The notes under the pieces were generated by a model, which saw only the letters and a program-made list of their open reading frames with translations, did no database searches and was not told the DNA's origin. Below are positions 30,431 through 42,929 of a DNA stretch of 64,000 bases, one piece after another. Made by a program: the position numbers and the translations under genes. The first letter of the stretch is position 1, and each line of letters begins with the position of its first letter. This DNA comes from Bedellia somnulentella (lineage: Eukaryota > Arthropoda > Insecta > Lepidoptera > Bedelliidae): assembly GCA_963576735.1 (NCBI GenBank), contig OY755174.1, positions 1-64,000 on the forward strand, read 5' to 3'.

Positions 30431-30529
30431 CCAGAAACATAAGACATCTTTTAAGTTCTACTTTTTTAAACACTAAAATGATGTAGTGACCTTAGTGACT
30501 AACCTTAATTTAGTTATATTTGCATATTA

Positions 30530-30774
30530 TACATACATATACTCACGACTATAAATCCCTAGAAGGATTAGCCAGAGCTAAGGAATTAGAAATTCCTCAG
30601 CCACTTTTGGAAAATTGAGTGGGGAAAAGATTGTAAAATAAAGGTTGTTGGTGATGGGTCTCCAACCGCATCGCCCAAAAATCCCTTAAAAACCCCCAAT
30701 ACCGTTAGTCGCCTCTTACGTACATCCACCGGAAGAAATGGGGTAGTGCTATTCTAAGCCGACACTACACAGCT
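30530..30774 (-). mobile_element. SINE-like S1 copy
   Basis: Full copy in minus orientation, from the tail side (acatacatatactcacg) to agctgtgtagtgtcgg at 30,774. Clearly similar to 1629-1878. Confidence 0.75.
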
Positions 30775-30993
30775 ATTACAGTGCATATTATGCCACTGAT
30801 AAATCGATTTAATTAAATGTATTATCATAGTACAACCAACAACCGTAAACCCTAATAATAGTAAAGTACCTTTTTTGAGCGGTTTTATTTAGCTTACCCC
30901 GTTTGTTTTATTCTTTCTTGAGTGAAATTTAGTAATTTAAATTTCACCCCCTTCCTGTCAACCGGTTAATATTTCTTTTCGGAAGGAAAAGAC

Positions 30994-31320
30994 GTGATGA
31001 GCTCGAAGCAAAGAGTGATGATCTCAAGGCCCGACCACCTGCGGCCATCAATAATAACTACCTATATATTGGAGGGTTACAGATTTTTCAACATACGTCA
31101 TAGAACATTTGTCGGAAAGATTGGCTATGGCAGTCACATGAGAGCACATGAACACACTCTTAATAGCCGGATACCAGAAGTTGCTGTGGCCGAAATCGGG
31201 CGGGATCGATATATGATCTATATGCAAAATTCCGAAGTGTTAAAAACAAAAGGGCTTTATAAATATATTGATGCATTATGCAGCTCTGCTAGGATCGTAC
31301 AAAATAGCGATCCATAATCT
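30994..31320 (+). CDS. Hypothetical 107-residue protein
   Basis: ATGATGAGCTCG start, basic protein (KQRVMISRPDHLRPS), mixed composition, no signal peptide or recognised domain. AATAAA occurs about 30 bp after the stop (31,347). Composition is more protein-like than the surrounding AT-rich sequence, so it may be a fragment of a mobile element or of a gene. I cannot name it. Confidence 0.35.
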
Positions 31321-31534
31321 TTGGCTAACCCTGTAACTGTATCTAAATAAACACAAATTCAAATGAGATACACACAGTTACGACCTTTTATTATTTCAAC
31401 TGGATAATGGCTACTGTAATTAATTAAATATCATTATGAAATACTCAATAGTTCCTACATCACAATAAGTGCCCGCATTAGATTTCATTGGTTCTTTATT
31501 TTATTTCAAATAAAGAACCAATTTCGTCTTAACT

Positions 31535-31592
31535 AAACGACGTTTTTTTGTTCTCGACAATCACGCGAACGAAGTCGCGGGCACAGCTAGTA
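31535..31592 (-). repeat. End piece of a lepidopteran interspersed repeat
   Basis: The minus strand reads tagctgtgcccgcgacttcgttcgcgtg, the start of the family seen at 18,737. Confidence 0.5.
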
Positions 31593-31598
31593 TAAGAT

Positions 31599-32026
31599 AA
31601 TTTAAATCTTTTTGTTCATGAAAACCTCATGTGGGGATTATTACTAATAAAGTCGAGGTCGCGGGTTCGAATCCCGCCTGTGTCGAAATTTTTCTTCCTT
31701 TATTTATACTTTATTTATTAGTAATAATCCCCACATGAGGTTTTCATGAACAAAAAGATTTAAATTATGTGTAGTTAGGCGTTTTCAACATTTGCATTCT
31801 ATCTAAAAAGATAGACAAGTGGCCTTCCGAATTAGTAAAAAATTTGGAGGTAGGAAACGTTAACACTACTAAAACGTGTAAAATAAATAAAGGATAGAAG
31901 AATTTCGCGCTGGCAGCCATTGACACGGTAGCTCAGTTGGCAAGAGCGACGGGGGCGTATACCCGAGGTCTCGGGTTCGAATCCCGCCTGTGTCGAAATT
32001 TTTCTTCCTTTATTTATTCTTCCCTA
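31599..32026 (+). mobile_element. tRNA-derived retroposon, subfamily B, fold-back 5' end
   Basis: 8-bp target duplication TATAAGAT (31,591-31,598; 32,027-32,034). The first 50 bp (aatttaaatctttttgttc...) are the inverse of 31,715-31,766; between them is a partial tRNA module (31,651-31,685). A complete unit with tRNA-like module 31,922-31,994 follows. This matches the subfamily A pattern of an inverted 5' piece joined to forward units. Confidence 0.8.
31922..31994 (+). pseudogene. tRNA-like module
   Basis: A box tagctcagttgg and B box gggttcgaatccc intact; one extra base in the D arm (ggcaagagc). Confidence 0.7.
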
Positions 32027-32459
32027 TATAAGATGTTGGATTAAATGAGGCGTTACTTTGCGAAAATCCATAGCAATACAAATATTAATAAATTACTTCT
32101 ACTACCATATGTTACTTTTAAATACATTTTTTTTCATTACTCTCTTATATTACTCACACTCCACTTACTGACTATACTCATACACGCCATTTATAACACA
32201 CACTCTACTATATTATTTATAATTACTCAAGCATCATATATATTTTTTACTAATATTTCGTTGAGGGTGCAGTATATCTATCAGTATATTATCTTCTTGA
32301 GATTGTTTATGACCAAGGTTACCGATAATATCATACGATGCATAGGAAACTACATCACATTCTTTCGTTTAAGAATTTTTGCAGGACTCGTTTATAGTTC
32401 ACTTTGTATTAATCGTAAAAGAGGGCCTTGACGATGAAATCATCACTGATATAGATGAA

Positions 32460-33919
32460 TTCCAAGTGTCTGAATCTAAAAGTTGTGACCTGGTAGAAGT
32501 CAAGGATATTCTTAACGTCAGGCAGCCTCAACTATGCATACTAAATCAAAATATACGAAGTATTAAAAAGAATTTTGATGGACTTATTGTCTTGTTAGAT
32601 AGTCTCGGAGTGGAAAATAATATAATTATATTAACAGAGTGCTGACTACTTAAGAACCCTATAATACCCACTCTTAATGGTTACAACAACTATGCCACTA
32701 AAAATAATTATCTACAAAACGATGGGGTAGTGATCTATGCGAAAGATGATTTGATTGTGTCTACTGAAGAACCAATTTTCCCAAACGCTAACTGTCTCAT
32801 ACTTAAAATTGGTGACCATACAGCGGTTGTAGCAATCTATAGATCTCCTTCTCATAAAAACATTGACGAATTTGTTAGTAACTTGGACAGTGTGTTGGTA
32901 GGCTTGCGTTCTTTTAGAAATGTCTCAGTAATTGGAGATATATAGATATACTTGAAACCTCCCAAAATACTCAAAATTACCTAGATCTATGTGCAGGACA
33001 TGGTTTATTACCAGCTCATCAACTTCCTACGAGAATGGATAAAACCTGCATTGATCATGTTATACTCAAAACCCAGTTTCCAGCACTTACTCTTGTTATT
33101 TCATCATCACTTACTGATCATCAGGCGACTTTACTTACACTTAGTCAAAAAATAACTAGGAGTGCATACTGCGCTAATAGAACTAAGATAAATTATGAAA
33201 ACCTAAAAAAAGACGCACAGTGCATAGACCTTCAACCAATATATTCGAACAGTGATCCAAATTCAGCAATTGAATATCTTACCTCACAAATGCAAAACAT
33301 AATTGATATTAATAGTACCACAATAAAAATAGCACGCAAAAAAAGACCCTTATCGCCATGGATCACACCGGGCCTCTTAAAATGTATAATAAATAGGGAT
33401 CAACTTCACGCCAAATCCAATAAGTCACCAAAAGACATGATATTGAGGATCACGTATACAAGATACAGGAATTTTTGTCATAAAATACTAAAAAAGGTAA
33501 AATTCAATTATGAAAGAAATGAATTAGGTATGGCGAAAAATTACAACAAAAAAACATGGGAAATCATACGGAGATCAACCAACACAAAGAAACCCAAAAG
33601 TCAAGCATCTGAATTAATTAATCCAGAAAAACCTTCGGAATCACTGGATTCCGTAAATAAATTCTTTGCGGATGTCGGACCGAAACTCGCAAAAGTTTTT
33701 GATACAACAAATCACCATACATCGATTAATTCATCAAAAAAACAGACAGTGAGTTCCCTAGTTTTATTAAGTACAGATGAGTGCGAAATCGATAATCTTA
33801 TAAAAACTCTTAAATCACATTGCTCCGTAGGCTGGGATAATATCTCGAATATAATAATAAAACATTGTAAGAGTATACTTGTACCCCCTCTTACACACAT
33901 CTTTAACCAGTGCCTGATG
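32460..33919 (+). pseudogene. Jockey-like LINE 2 ORF2, endonuclease and start of RT
   Basis: Endonuclease block LCILNQNIRSIKKNFDG, TEC followed by TGA where Trp is expected (32,643-32,645), AIYRSPSHKN, and VIGDI. A frameshift at about 32,943 leads into YLDLCAGHGLLP and CIDHVILK. Linker, then RT start STDECEIDNLIKTLKS, VGWDNISN, and FNQCLMM at 33,919, where the short-LTR element is inserted. The plausible start is in the AT-rich 32,040-32,460 region, where no good ATG context is seen. Confidence 0.8.
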
Positions 33920-33923
33920 ATGG

Positions 33924-34049
33924 TGCAATGAATGAATGAATAGACGTGCTTGCTGGTTAGATATATGTTTATTACTGCTTCAATACTTATGACTAACATA
34001 CAATATATAATGGCAAGAGGGGGACAAGATGCACTCACACTACACCACA
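33924..34049 (-). repeat. 3' LTR of family X element
   Basis: 126 bp, TG start, ends accaca. Confidence 0.85.
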
Positions 34050-36436
34050 CCTTCCCCCTTTGCAAATAAAAAAATATTTATAAATAACATATTTTTTTTA
34101 AAGAAATTATTATCCATTAATCTATTCACTTAAGTACTATAATATCAATTAGAGTGGAATATCAAATAAAATTTAATTTTATATCTTTAAGAACTTGTTT
34201 ATCTATTTAATAAAACTTAACTACTATACTTAAATAAATCTATTGGTAAAATCCGGGATAAGTCGAACAAATCGTAGGCCAAACAATTTGCCGCGTAATC
34301 ACAATCAAGTATTTTTTTTATACATTTCTCCTTCACAATAGTCATTAAGTTTATTATATTTCGTATTTTTTTATAGTATTCTCTTACATTTTTATCATAT
34401 ATTTAAAATAGCTGTGGACAACCATGCTTCCTTGTCAGGTCATATATTTATTTATTCTTCATCTCTTATCAAGGAATACTAATATAATTATTGGGTCGAC
34501 CGCCCTTTTAGACATTTATTATTCACTTATTTTACTTCATCTCAAGGTACAAATATTTTTTATTACATTACATGCGTATTTATATATTGGTGTCCAATTT
34601 TCTTCACGAAGGATATTCAACCGCGTCATGATCAGATAAAAAGGATTTAGAGATCTGCTTTGTACCTTGGTGTACCTTGTATGACTTTATATACTACTTT
34701 CAAAAACCTTTCATTATTCTACATTCAATATTTAGTTTTCAATTGGTAAATAATCGAAATAACATTTGAGTGATCAAGTCAAATGTACATCAAAAACTTA
34801 TCAATTGAAACTACCATACTACAAACTACATTTCATAAACTTTCAAATCCATCATACTAACTTTGGCTACATTCCATTACCTTTTTAAATCACAACAATC
34901 ACATCACATTACCATCTCAATCATATCATACCACACACAAAGATGATATCATACAATTCTTCACTCCATATACGTATACGACGCTCTGCTCTCATCTTCC
35001 ATTGCCATAACATAAAATACGCAAAATCAGCTTAGTAACCTTTGTTATTTTATAGTAAGCTATCTTATTTATAACACTTCATTAACTTCTTATAATTAAT
35101 TTCTTTTCTTCGTTATTATCTTTAAATATAACATTTACCTATCTTTATTCACAGATTTTCTTTCATTACAGCCAAGCTAATTAAATATTTCGTTAACGTA
35201 CAATATATGAGTAGATACAATATGATATTAGAGTATTAAATTCAAATTGAAGTCTTTTCAGTAGGTATACAATATAAATATAGTTCATATGATGTAAAAT
35301 AAAAACTATTCATGTTCTCAAACATGCAATATAAAGAACACAGTATAGCAACAACAAAATTATAAAAATAAACATTATAACCTGAAATAAACCAAAAAAA
35401 TATATACTAGGAAACTACTATATCCTCACATATTGTATTAATATTTACTTATTACATATTTATTAAACCAATAATTATTATAGCAAGACATCAATTGAAT
35501 GTTGACCTAAATAATGAAATTCGATATCAGCAAGCTAGAAAACTCGTGTAGCTCCAAACATGCAACTAAACAAATTGCAACTTGCGATAACGCTCAAACG
35601 CGCTCGCCTTAGTTAATTTTATTTATTTAAATATAACTTCAAGCTTATTGAAAACTGTTTCAGTACCTCGTGATACACTATTTTTTTTTTCCACATGGAA
35701 ACGAATGCTTGTTTTTAACATAAAAAAAAAACTTGTAGTTTAAAATGTGTTAACCTGTGTAGTTTTTTTTGTTACTAAATTGATCTACCCAAATACATAA
35801 ATTACCTAAATAACTTATGAATTCATTGAAAATTTAAATTTGTTTAGCACAATCCGCCAAGAAGATTAAAATAGAAATAGAAAAAAGGAAACTAAAGTAC
35901 TTATTTTGAAATGATTGAGGATATTCATAATTAAATTTAAAATTGATTACATTTGATTGGTCCGTTTCATCTAAATAAAGTAGTTAATGTCTATAACACA
36001 CGAACACATGCACCAAAAATATCTCATGTTAATTTATATATCTCAAACTTGACATCACTTTATTCGGGCACCATTAATAGTCATAGTTAATTTTGTCACT
36101 TGTGTTTTTTTTTACACTGTTAATCAATGTTGATCACCTCACTGGGATAAGTGAGCTGGAGCCTGATGTCCAGTTTGGTATTGTCCTAGGATTTTTCTTG
36201 TGCTTCACCTTTTTTTTGTAGCATTTTCTGTTCAAGTGTATCACTACTGCTCCTTGGGATTCATATGAATCTTAAATATTCGACCAATATGTCTTACTGT
36301 TACAATAAACAGCAATACTGCTTCATCTCTTATTCTGATAATGCATCCACAGTTTTATTACACTTAAAATTCGGCACTTTATTTCACACATGATTACATT
36401 GTTTGTACTCGTGCGCAGCGCAGCCGCGTGGCCGCA

Positions 36437-36451
36437 CTGGCAGGGTCGCCA
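36437..36451 (-). promoter_or_regulatory. Primer binding site of family X
   Basis: Same 15-mer as 27,247-27,261, directly after the 5' LTR. Confidence 0.75.
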
Positions 36452-36576
36452 TGCAATGATGAATAATGAGGCGTGTTTGCTGGTTGAATATATGTTTATT
36501 ACTGCTTCAATACTTATGACTAACTTACAATATATAATGGCAAGAGGGGGACAAGATGCACTCACACTACACCACA
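36452..36576 (-). repeat. 5' LTR of family X element
   Basis: 125 bp, same ends as the 3' LTR. Small differences by eye (for example gaataatgaggcg versus gaatgaatagacg) indicate some age. Confidence 0.85.
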
Positions 36577-36580
36577 ATGG

Positions 36581-38009
36581 GTATCTTCCCTAGGACCCTA
36601 AAAAAGTCGCTGATCCATCCTATACACAAATCTGGGAATAGGGACTGTGTTAACAATTACAGACCTATATCAATACTGCCATCTCTTTCAAAATTGTTGG
36701 AAAAAATCATCAATTCAAGACTTATTGATTACCTTGAATCCAATAAATTGATATCGGTCAATCAATATGGTTTTCGAAGAGGTAGATCGGCACAAGATGG
36801 CGTTCACGACCTGACAGACCACATAATTCAAAACCTTGATAGCAACAAAAAACTATTGGCGTATTCATTGATCTAGCAAAAGCCTTCGATACGGTCTCTA
36901 TTCCCATTCTCCTCAATAAGTTAGAAGAATTGGGTGTTAGAGGTATTCAACTAGAGCTCTTTAAAGATTACCTCTCTGAAAGAACACAATGTGTTAAAAT
37001 TAATGGGTATACTAGTAATGACCAACGGGTAACCTACGGAGTCCCACAGGGAAGTATATTGGGACCTGTCTTATTCTTGATATATATAAACGACCTGCTG
37101 ATGACAGGGACGACTAAGGGTAAAATCTTTTGTTATGCAGATGATACTGCTCTGGTTTTCTCTAGTGACACTTGGGAGGAGGTATTTCGCATTGCCCAGG
37201 AAGAGCTGAATACAATTTGTCTGTGGTTTCGGAATAACTGCCTTACTCTAAACTCAGATAAAACGCAGTACCTAACATTCACGATGCGTAAAAACTCTCA
37301 ACCAACTTATTTATTCAACCTGACTGCACATACTTGTGATACAATAATGGGAAAATCCAATCACAAATGCTCCTGTACTGTCTTAACTAGAGTTAATCAC
37401 ATTAAATATCTAGGTGTCGTGCTTGACAATAATCTCAACTTCAAAGAGCTCATAAATCTGACGACTATCAGGATACGTAAATTAATATTCGTTTTCGCAT
37501 ATCTACGGCACATAGCGGACCAAGAACTTATAAAAAATATATACATCTCGCTCTGTCAGTCGATAATTGTCTACGGAATTTGTACTTGGGGTGGAGTACC
37601 TGCAAACACCTTGATCTCCTTAGAAAGATCACAAAGAGCAATTCTGAAAGTAGCAAACTTTTGTCCTAAATTATACTCCACCAAAACTCTTTACAGCGAA
37701 TGCAATGTTCTGACGGTAAGACAATTGTACATTTATAATATCATCTTGAAACAACATGCAAACACTCACTTTGACCCAGATAAAACACTACAAAGGAGAA
37801 GCAAAGACATAATACCTAGGAATTTTACCTTTAAATATGCCTTCAGTCATCAATTTTACTGTTTCTTAGCACCTTTTTTATATAATAAACTTAATAAACA
37901 AATTGACATTTACCCTCTAAACATCTATGAATGTAAAAAAATATTATTTGATTGGTTGCAAAAACATGATTACAAAGAGACTGAGTTTTTACTTAAAACA
38001 TTAGTCTAA
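36581..38009 (+). pseudogene. Jockey-like LINE 2 ORF2, reverse transcriptase
   Basis: Continues after the LTR element: GIFPRTLKKSLIHPIHKSG, YRPISILPSLSKLLE, then a frameshift near 36,870 into FIDLAKAFDTV (motif A), GVPQGSILGPVLFLIYINDL (motif B), YADDTALVF (motif C) and the C-terminal block SIIVYGICTWGG, ERSQRAILK, ending LLKTLV. From 36,930 it is open for 359 codons. Jockey/CR1-type APE element. Confidence 0.85.
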
Positions 38010-38514
38010 CTCAATTTAATGACATTACTTTATTTTAATTATTTTATTTAACTATAATCCTAATTTTAATATTTCTATTACATTTGATTTAATACTTAAC
38101 TTAATTCTACGCCTTAATATAATTGTAATTTTATGCACACACTAAATTATAATAATTAAATTAGTACATAAATATATTATTCAATGACATTATCTGCCTT
38201 ACTTATATTTAGAGTCTATTAGATTTTTTACTGTGCCCCGGAATATATATTATAAATATTACACAACATAACACACCCTCTCTATACACACATTCACTCA
38301 AACACATTAACACAGAGAGGAACACGTCATCACACTACATCAATAGACGAGAGTCAAATTATACTTTAATTGGATTAAAGAGTCACTCTAATTGGCAATT
38401 CTACTAATATAAATAATAATTGTAAATGTTTTAATATTTTTAATCTTTTTTTAAATGTTTAAATTCCAATCCATTAGATTCATAGAAACCAAGAGCTGTA
38501 AGTAAAGTACTGTA
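38010..38514 (+). other. 3' untranslated region of LINE 2 and flank
   Basis: AT-rich, no frame. The element end is not obvious. Confidence 0.4.
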
Positions 38515-38801
38515 TTAACATAGTATTTTCTAAGATTTTTACGATTGCACATTATAATTGAAACAACTATTGATTTTCGGATATTTTAATCGCGTGTTAT
38601 TACATTATTTTTAAAGCCCGACGTTTCGAAAACTTTTCAGTTATCATGGTCACGGGAAGACTGAGGTGTTATTTGTCATTATACAGTACTATAAAATTAT
38701 TAATACTAACTACCTTCACAAAATTTTAAGTTACATTTGCGTTTAATATTTGCTATGTACACGCGATTAAAATATCCGAAAATCAATAGTTGTTTCAATT
38801 A
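38515..38801. mobile_element. Fold-back retroposon with 12-bp TSD, possibly Penelope-related
   Basis: Target duplication TAAAGTACTGTA (38,503-38,514; 38,802-38,813). Inside, a perfect 45-bp inverted pair (38,553-38,597; 38,759-38,803) flanks a core with cccgacgtttcgaaaac and catggtcacggga. The 12-bp TSD plus an inverted end is unlike ordinary MITEs. The core word (tttcgaaacgtcggg on the minus strand) reminds me of Penelope-like element ends; that identity is a guess. Confidence 0.6.
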
Positions 38802-39098
38802 TAAAGTACTGTAACCTGAGATACGGGCGATGAGCCTAGTTCGGGTGCAGTCGACACCAAATAATGTAAACTCTTTTTATGAATAAATTACTATTACTAT
38901 TACTAATTACTATTACTTCGCTTAAAATAAAAATAAAATAAATAAAATAATCACTTATTTCAAAATAAAAAGATAAATCTTTGTTTTTTGAACGTCAAAT
39001 TTTAACTTAATACTAAGTTTACTTCGGATTCTGAAGGTGTTTTGTTGAGAGAAGAACCCGTAAGAAACTCGTCAACACACATCTTTTTTTAACGTCCA

Positions 39099-39680
39099 TT
39101 ACAATTTTGGTGTTAGCCCGGAAACATCCTGCACCGACCCCTGATGACACCAAGCCACTTCATCATTAATGTAATCATTGACATTGTAATAGGCTTTCGA
39201 ACTAAGATTTCTTTTAACTGCTGCTTTGAATTTTGTTTCTGATAAATTTAAAATGTCCTCAGGTATTTTATTATACATTTTTACGCATAACCCGATGAAA
39301 GATGTATTTACTTTTGACAATCTGTATTTTGGTACTGATATTTTATTGTTGTCTCTCAGGTTTCGAATATGTCTGTCACAATTTTTCACAAAAGAGGCCT
39401 GATTCTTTCTTACATACATAATATTTTCATAAATATATTGACATGGCAGCGTCATTATATTTATTGTTTTAAACAATTCCCTCAGGGAATCTCGGGATCT
39501 CAAATTGTATATAGCTCTTATTGCTCTCTTTTGGAGAATAAATATGGAACCAACATCAGCTGCTCTGCCCCAGAGTAAAATACCGTAAGACATTACACTA
39601 TGAAAATACTGTAATAAACTAATCGAGCTGTCTATACATCTGTAAAATGTCTTATTTTCCTAACGGCATATGCAGCACTA
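39099..39680 (-). pseudogene. LINE 3 ORF2 C-terminus, left arm
   Basis: Reads (in part) MSYGILLWGRAADVGSIFIL, QKRAIRAIYNL, PEDILNLSETKFKAA, and ends SGLTPKL. Uninterrupted for 164 codons. Mirror of 40,110-40,686. Confidence 0.8.
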
Positions 39681-39704
39681 CTTAGCCTGCCAGCTAATGA
39701 GCTA

Positions 39705-40686
39705 ATGTCCGAGATAGTGTTATTTGCTGATGACACTTCCTTAGTATTTGACGTTAAAAGAAATAATGAGAATATTGACGAGGTGAATAACACGGTTTCA
39801 CAGATTCAAACATGGTTTGCTTCCAATAATCTTGTACTGAATGGCAAAAAAACGAAATGCATCAAATTTGTATTACCCAATGTTAAGAGCGTTGATAAAC
39901 AAATAATTTTAAATAATAAATATATAGTTCATTCGGATGACACAGTATTCTTAGGGATAACTCTAGACTCAAAGCTCCAATGGGGACCCCACATTAGCTC
40001 ACTAGCTGGCAGGCTAAGTAGTGTCAAATGTCTTATTTTCCTATATAAATAACACTGCAAATAACACTATCTCGGACATTAGCTCACTAGCTGGCAGGCT
40101 AAGTAGTGCTGCATATGCCGTTAGGAAAATAAGACATTTGACAGATGTACAGACAGCTCGATCAGTTTATTACAGCTATTTTCATAGTGTAATGTCTTAC
40201 GGTATTTTGCTCTGGGGCAGAGCAGCTGATGTTGGTTCCATATTTATTCTCCAAAAGAGAGCAATAAGAGCTATTTATAATTTGAGATCACGAGATTCCC
40301 TGAGAGAATTGTTTAAAACCATAAATATAATGACGCTGCCATGTTAATATATTTATGAAAATATTATGTATGTAAGAAAAAATCAGGCGTCTTTTGTAAA
40401 AAATAGTGACAGACATTTTCGAAATCTGAGAGACAACAATAAAATATCAGTACCAAAATACAGATTGTCAAAAGTAAATACATCTTTCATCGGGTTATGC
40501 GTAAAAATGTATAATAAAATACCTGAGGACATTTTAAATTTATCAGAAACAAAATTCAAAGCAGCAGCTAAAAGAAATCTTAGTTCGAAAGCCTATTACA
40601 ATGTCAATGATTACATTAATGATGAAGTGGCTTGGTGTCATCAGGGCTCTGTGCAGGATGTTTCCAGGCTAACACCAAAATTGTAA
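39705..40686 (+). pseudogene. LINE 3 ORF2 RT motif C to C-terminus, right arm and centre
   Basis: EIVLFADDTSLVFDVKR (motif C FADD), TKCIKFVLPNVKSVDK, FLGITLDSKLQWGPH, then a partial duplication at about 40,020-40,085 that breaks the frame. It resumes SSAAYAVRKIRHLTD, with one stop near 40,345 (PC*YIYENIM), and ends RLTPKL. Confidence 0.8.
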
Positions 40687-40856
40687 TGGACGTTAAAAAA
40701 AGATGTGTGTTGACGAGTTTCTTATGGGTTCTTCTCTCAACAAAACACCTTCCGAATCCGTAGTAAACTTAGCATTAAGTTGGAATTTGACTTTCAAAAA
40801 ACAAAGATTTATCTTTTTACTTTGAAATAAATGATTATTTTATTTTATTTATTTTA

Positions 40857-42889
40857 TTTTAATAAAAATGGGCCCAAAATAGAACCCTGCGGAACACCCA
40901 TTTTTACATGAGTTCCAGGTGATATTGCTTTATTGATTTGCACTTTCTGTATCCGATCCGAAAAGTAAGACTTTATTAATTTAAGTGCGTCACCTTGTAT
41001 GACATAATGTTCTAATTTAATAAAACGGATTTCATGATCTGCGCAATCAAATGCCTTCGTAAGATCGCAAGACAAACCAATAGCATCATTTTTGCTTTCC
41101 CAAGAATCAAAAATGTGTGGCAACGCCTGCATCAGTGGTAGAGCGGCCCTTCGTAAAGCCAAATTGTTTAGGATGAAACAACTTGTTTGAAGCGAAATGC
41201 AAAAGCATTTGATTGAACATTAGTTTTTCGAATATTTTACTTAAAACTGGCAGAATTGATATGGGTCTATAACCATCAGGCTTATTTTATCTCCTCCGGA
41301 TTTAAGAAGTGGTACAATTTTACTATGCTTCATGAGATTTGGAAAGATTTTATTTCTTATACATTCATTAAATATATCTGCTAAATACGGAGCCAAAGTT
41401 ACAATAAAATTATGGCAAACTTTCACTGACATACCCCAAATGTCTTCAGAACTTTTCAATTTAAATGATTTAAAACATTTTTCGATATCTGTTGGGCTGA
41501 CATCTTTAAAACAAAACAAAGTTTCGCACCTATCAACATTTTGTTGTAACAAGTGTTGAGCTTTTATAACCGATGTGTTTAAATATTCAGATGTTTTTGA
41601 TGGTATGTCAGTAAATTATTTTTCAAAAATACAAGCGATTTCCTCATTAGAGGTAGTCAGACCTTTATCAGATCGAACACAGAACTCCTGATCGCATGGT
41701 TTACCTCGGCCTGTTTGGTGGTTGATAATATTCCACACTGTTTTAACTTTATTATCGGATGTTCGGATACGTCGGCTTAGGTATCTGGCTTTAGCCTCTT
41801 TACATACTTTATTAAATATTTTTGAGTATTTTTTTACATAATATTCACTCAATTCATTATTACTATAAGCTTTTTGATCATATAAATCGAAGAGTTTTTC
41901 TCTTGATCTATAAATACTTGGTGTTGCCCACTCACAAAACTTAAATTTACTGGTAGTATTTACATTTTTTACATTAAAAATTTCATTAAACTTATTTATC
42001 AGAACATTATAAAAGATATCATAGCTAGTATTTGAGTTTTATTAATTGTACATGTAGGCAACTTAGAGCTTATTATATTTATATATTTTTCTACTTTACT
42101 AGCAGTAATATGCCTTTTTTAATAACAATTTTCGGTTCTGGTATCTCTAGAGGAAAGCTCACAAAAAGGCCGCTATGATCAGACTTTAGTTTATTTATAG
42201 CACTTTTACTTGAAAAATCTGCATTAGTAAATACATTATCTAAGCATGTTTTGATTCTAGTCGGTTCCAAGAATAAATTTTCTAGATTGAACGATTGGAA
42301 TAAACTCATCAATCGTGTTTTAAGATAACTGTCTTGTAGGAGATCCACATTGAAGTCTCCACATATTATTATACGTTTTTTATTCCTGAAAACATTGCTT
42401 AATACATCTTCCATTACATTTTCGAATTGAACATAATTTTGGTTATAAGGGGGTCGATACACACATATTAAGAAATAGTTTTTTAACTCTATGCAGGATA
42501 ATTCCACGACTTGCTCAACGCTTAACTTTACAATATCACAAATTTTTGATTTAATATTATTTTTTAAAAATATAGCGGAGCCACCACAAGCTTTAGAATT
42601 GCGGCAGTAGATGCTAGCTAAATAATAGTTTTCAAAACCAAATATTTAAGCAATTCTTAAGCCAGTGTTCAGTAACACATAAACAATCTATTTCATATTT
42701 TTCCGAAAACAGTTTTATTTCTAATTCTTTACAAGAAAACCCCTGAGTATTTTGACATACAAGTTTAAACTGGGAGACTCCTTGTAAAGTATTCTTTTTA
42801 TTAATATTGCCAGATGAACCTCCTTCCTTGTTTACAATATTGATGTTAGGTGACGACTTAAGGACGACAGGAGGCTCTTCCATTGTCAT
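40857..42889 (-). pseudogene. LINE 3 ORF2 N-terminal part: endonuclease and RT to motif B
   Basis: Minus-strand order: CQNTQGFSCKELEIKLF and CVTEHWL (E), IICGDFNVD, a linker with KARYLSRRIRTSDNK, RT start SSEDIWGMSVKV, KIVPLLKSGG, IGLSCDLTKAFDCADH (motif A) and GVPQGSILGPF at 40,870. Several frameshifts. Motif C is missing in this orientation but is present in the palindrome centre, so the pieces probably come from one rearranged element. Confidence 0.75.
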
Positions 42890-42929
42890 TCTTAAAAGTT
42901 TAAATTATGGTTTCCACCATCTCATACTA

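Larger units (their letters stand above)
33920..36580 (-). mobile_element. Complete non-autonomous short-LTR element, family X (2,653 bp)
   Basis: Target duplication ATGG (33,920-33,923; 36,577-36,580). LTRs 33,924-34,049 (126 bp) and 36,452-36,576 (125 bp), TG...CA, closely similar. On the minus strand the 5' LTR (right) is followed by primer site TGGCGACCCTGCCAG (36,437-36,451), and the 3' LTR (left) is preceded by purine tract gcaaagggggaagg (34,050-34,063). No frame beyond 72 codons in sense or antisense, so it needs enzymes in trans (LARD/TRIM-like). Insertion splits LINE 2 ORF2 between codons for LMM and GIFPR. Confidence 0.9.
38935..40856. mobile_element. Jockey-like LINE 3 palindrome (arms about 0.79 kb)
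   Basis: Minus-strand copy 38,935-39,722 and plus-strand copy 40,058-40,856 are near-identical inverted arms, both ending in ttttattttattt-type tails. A centre of about 335 bp encodes the preceding RT part in plus orientation. A 28-bp word (agctcactagctggcagg...) is directly repeated at 39,996 and 40,080. Confidence 0.8.
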
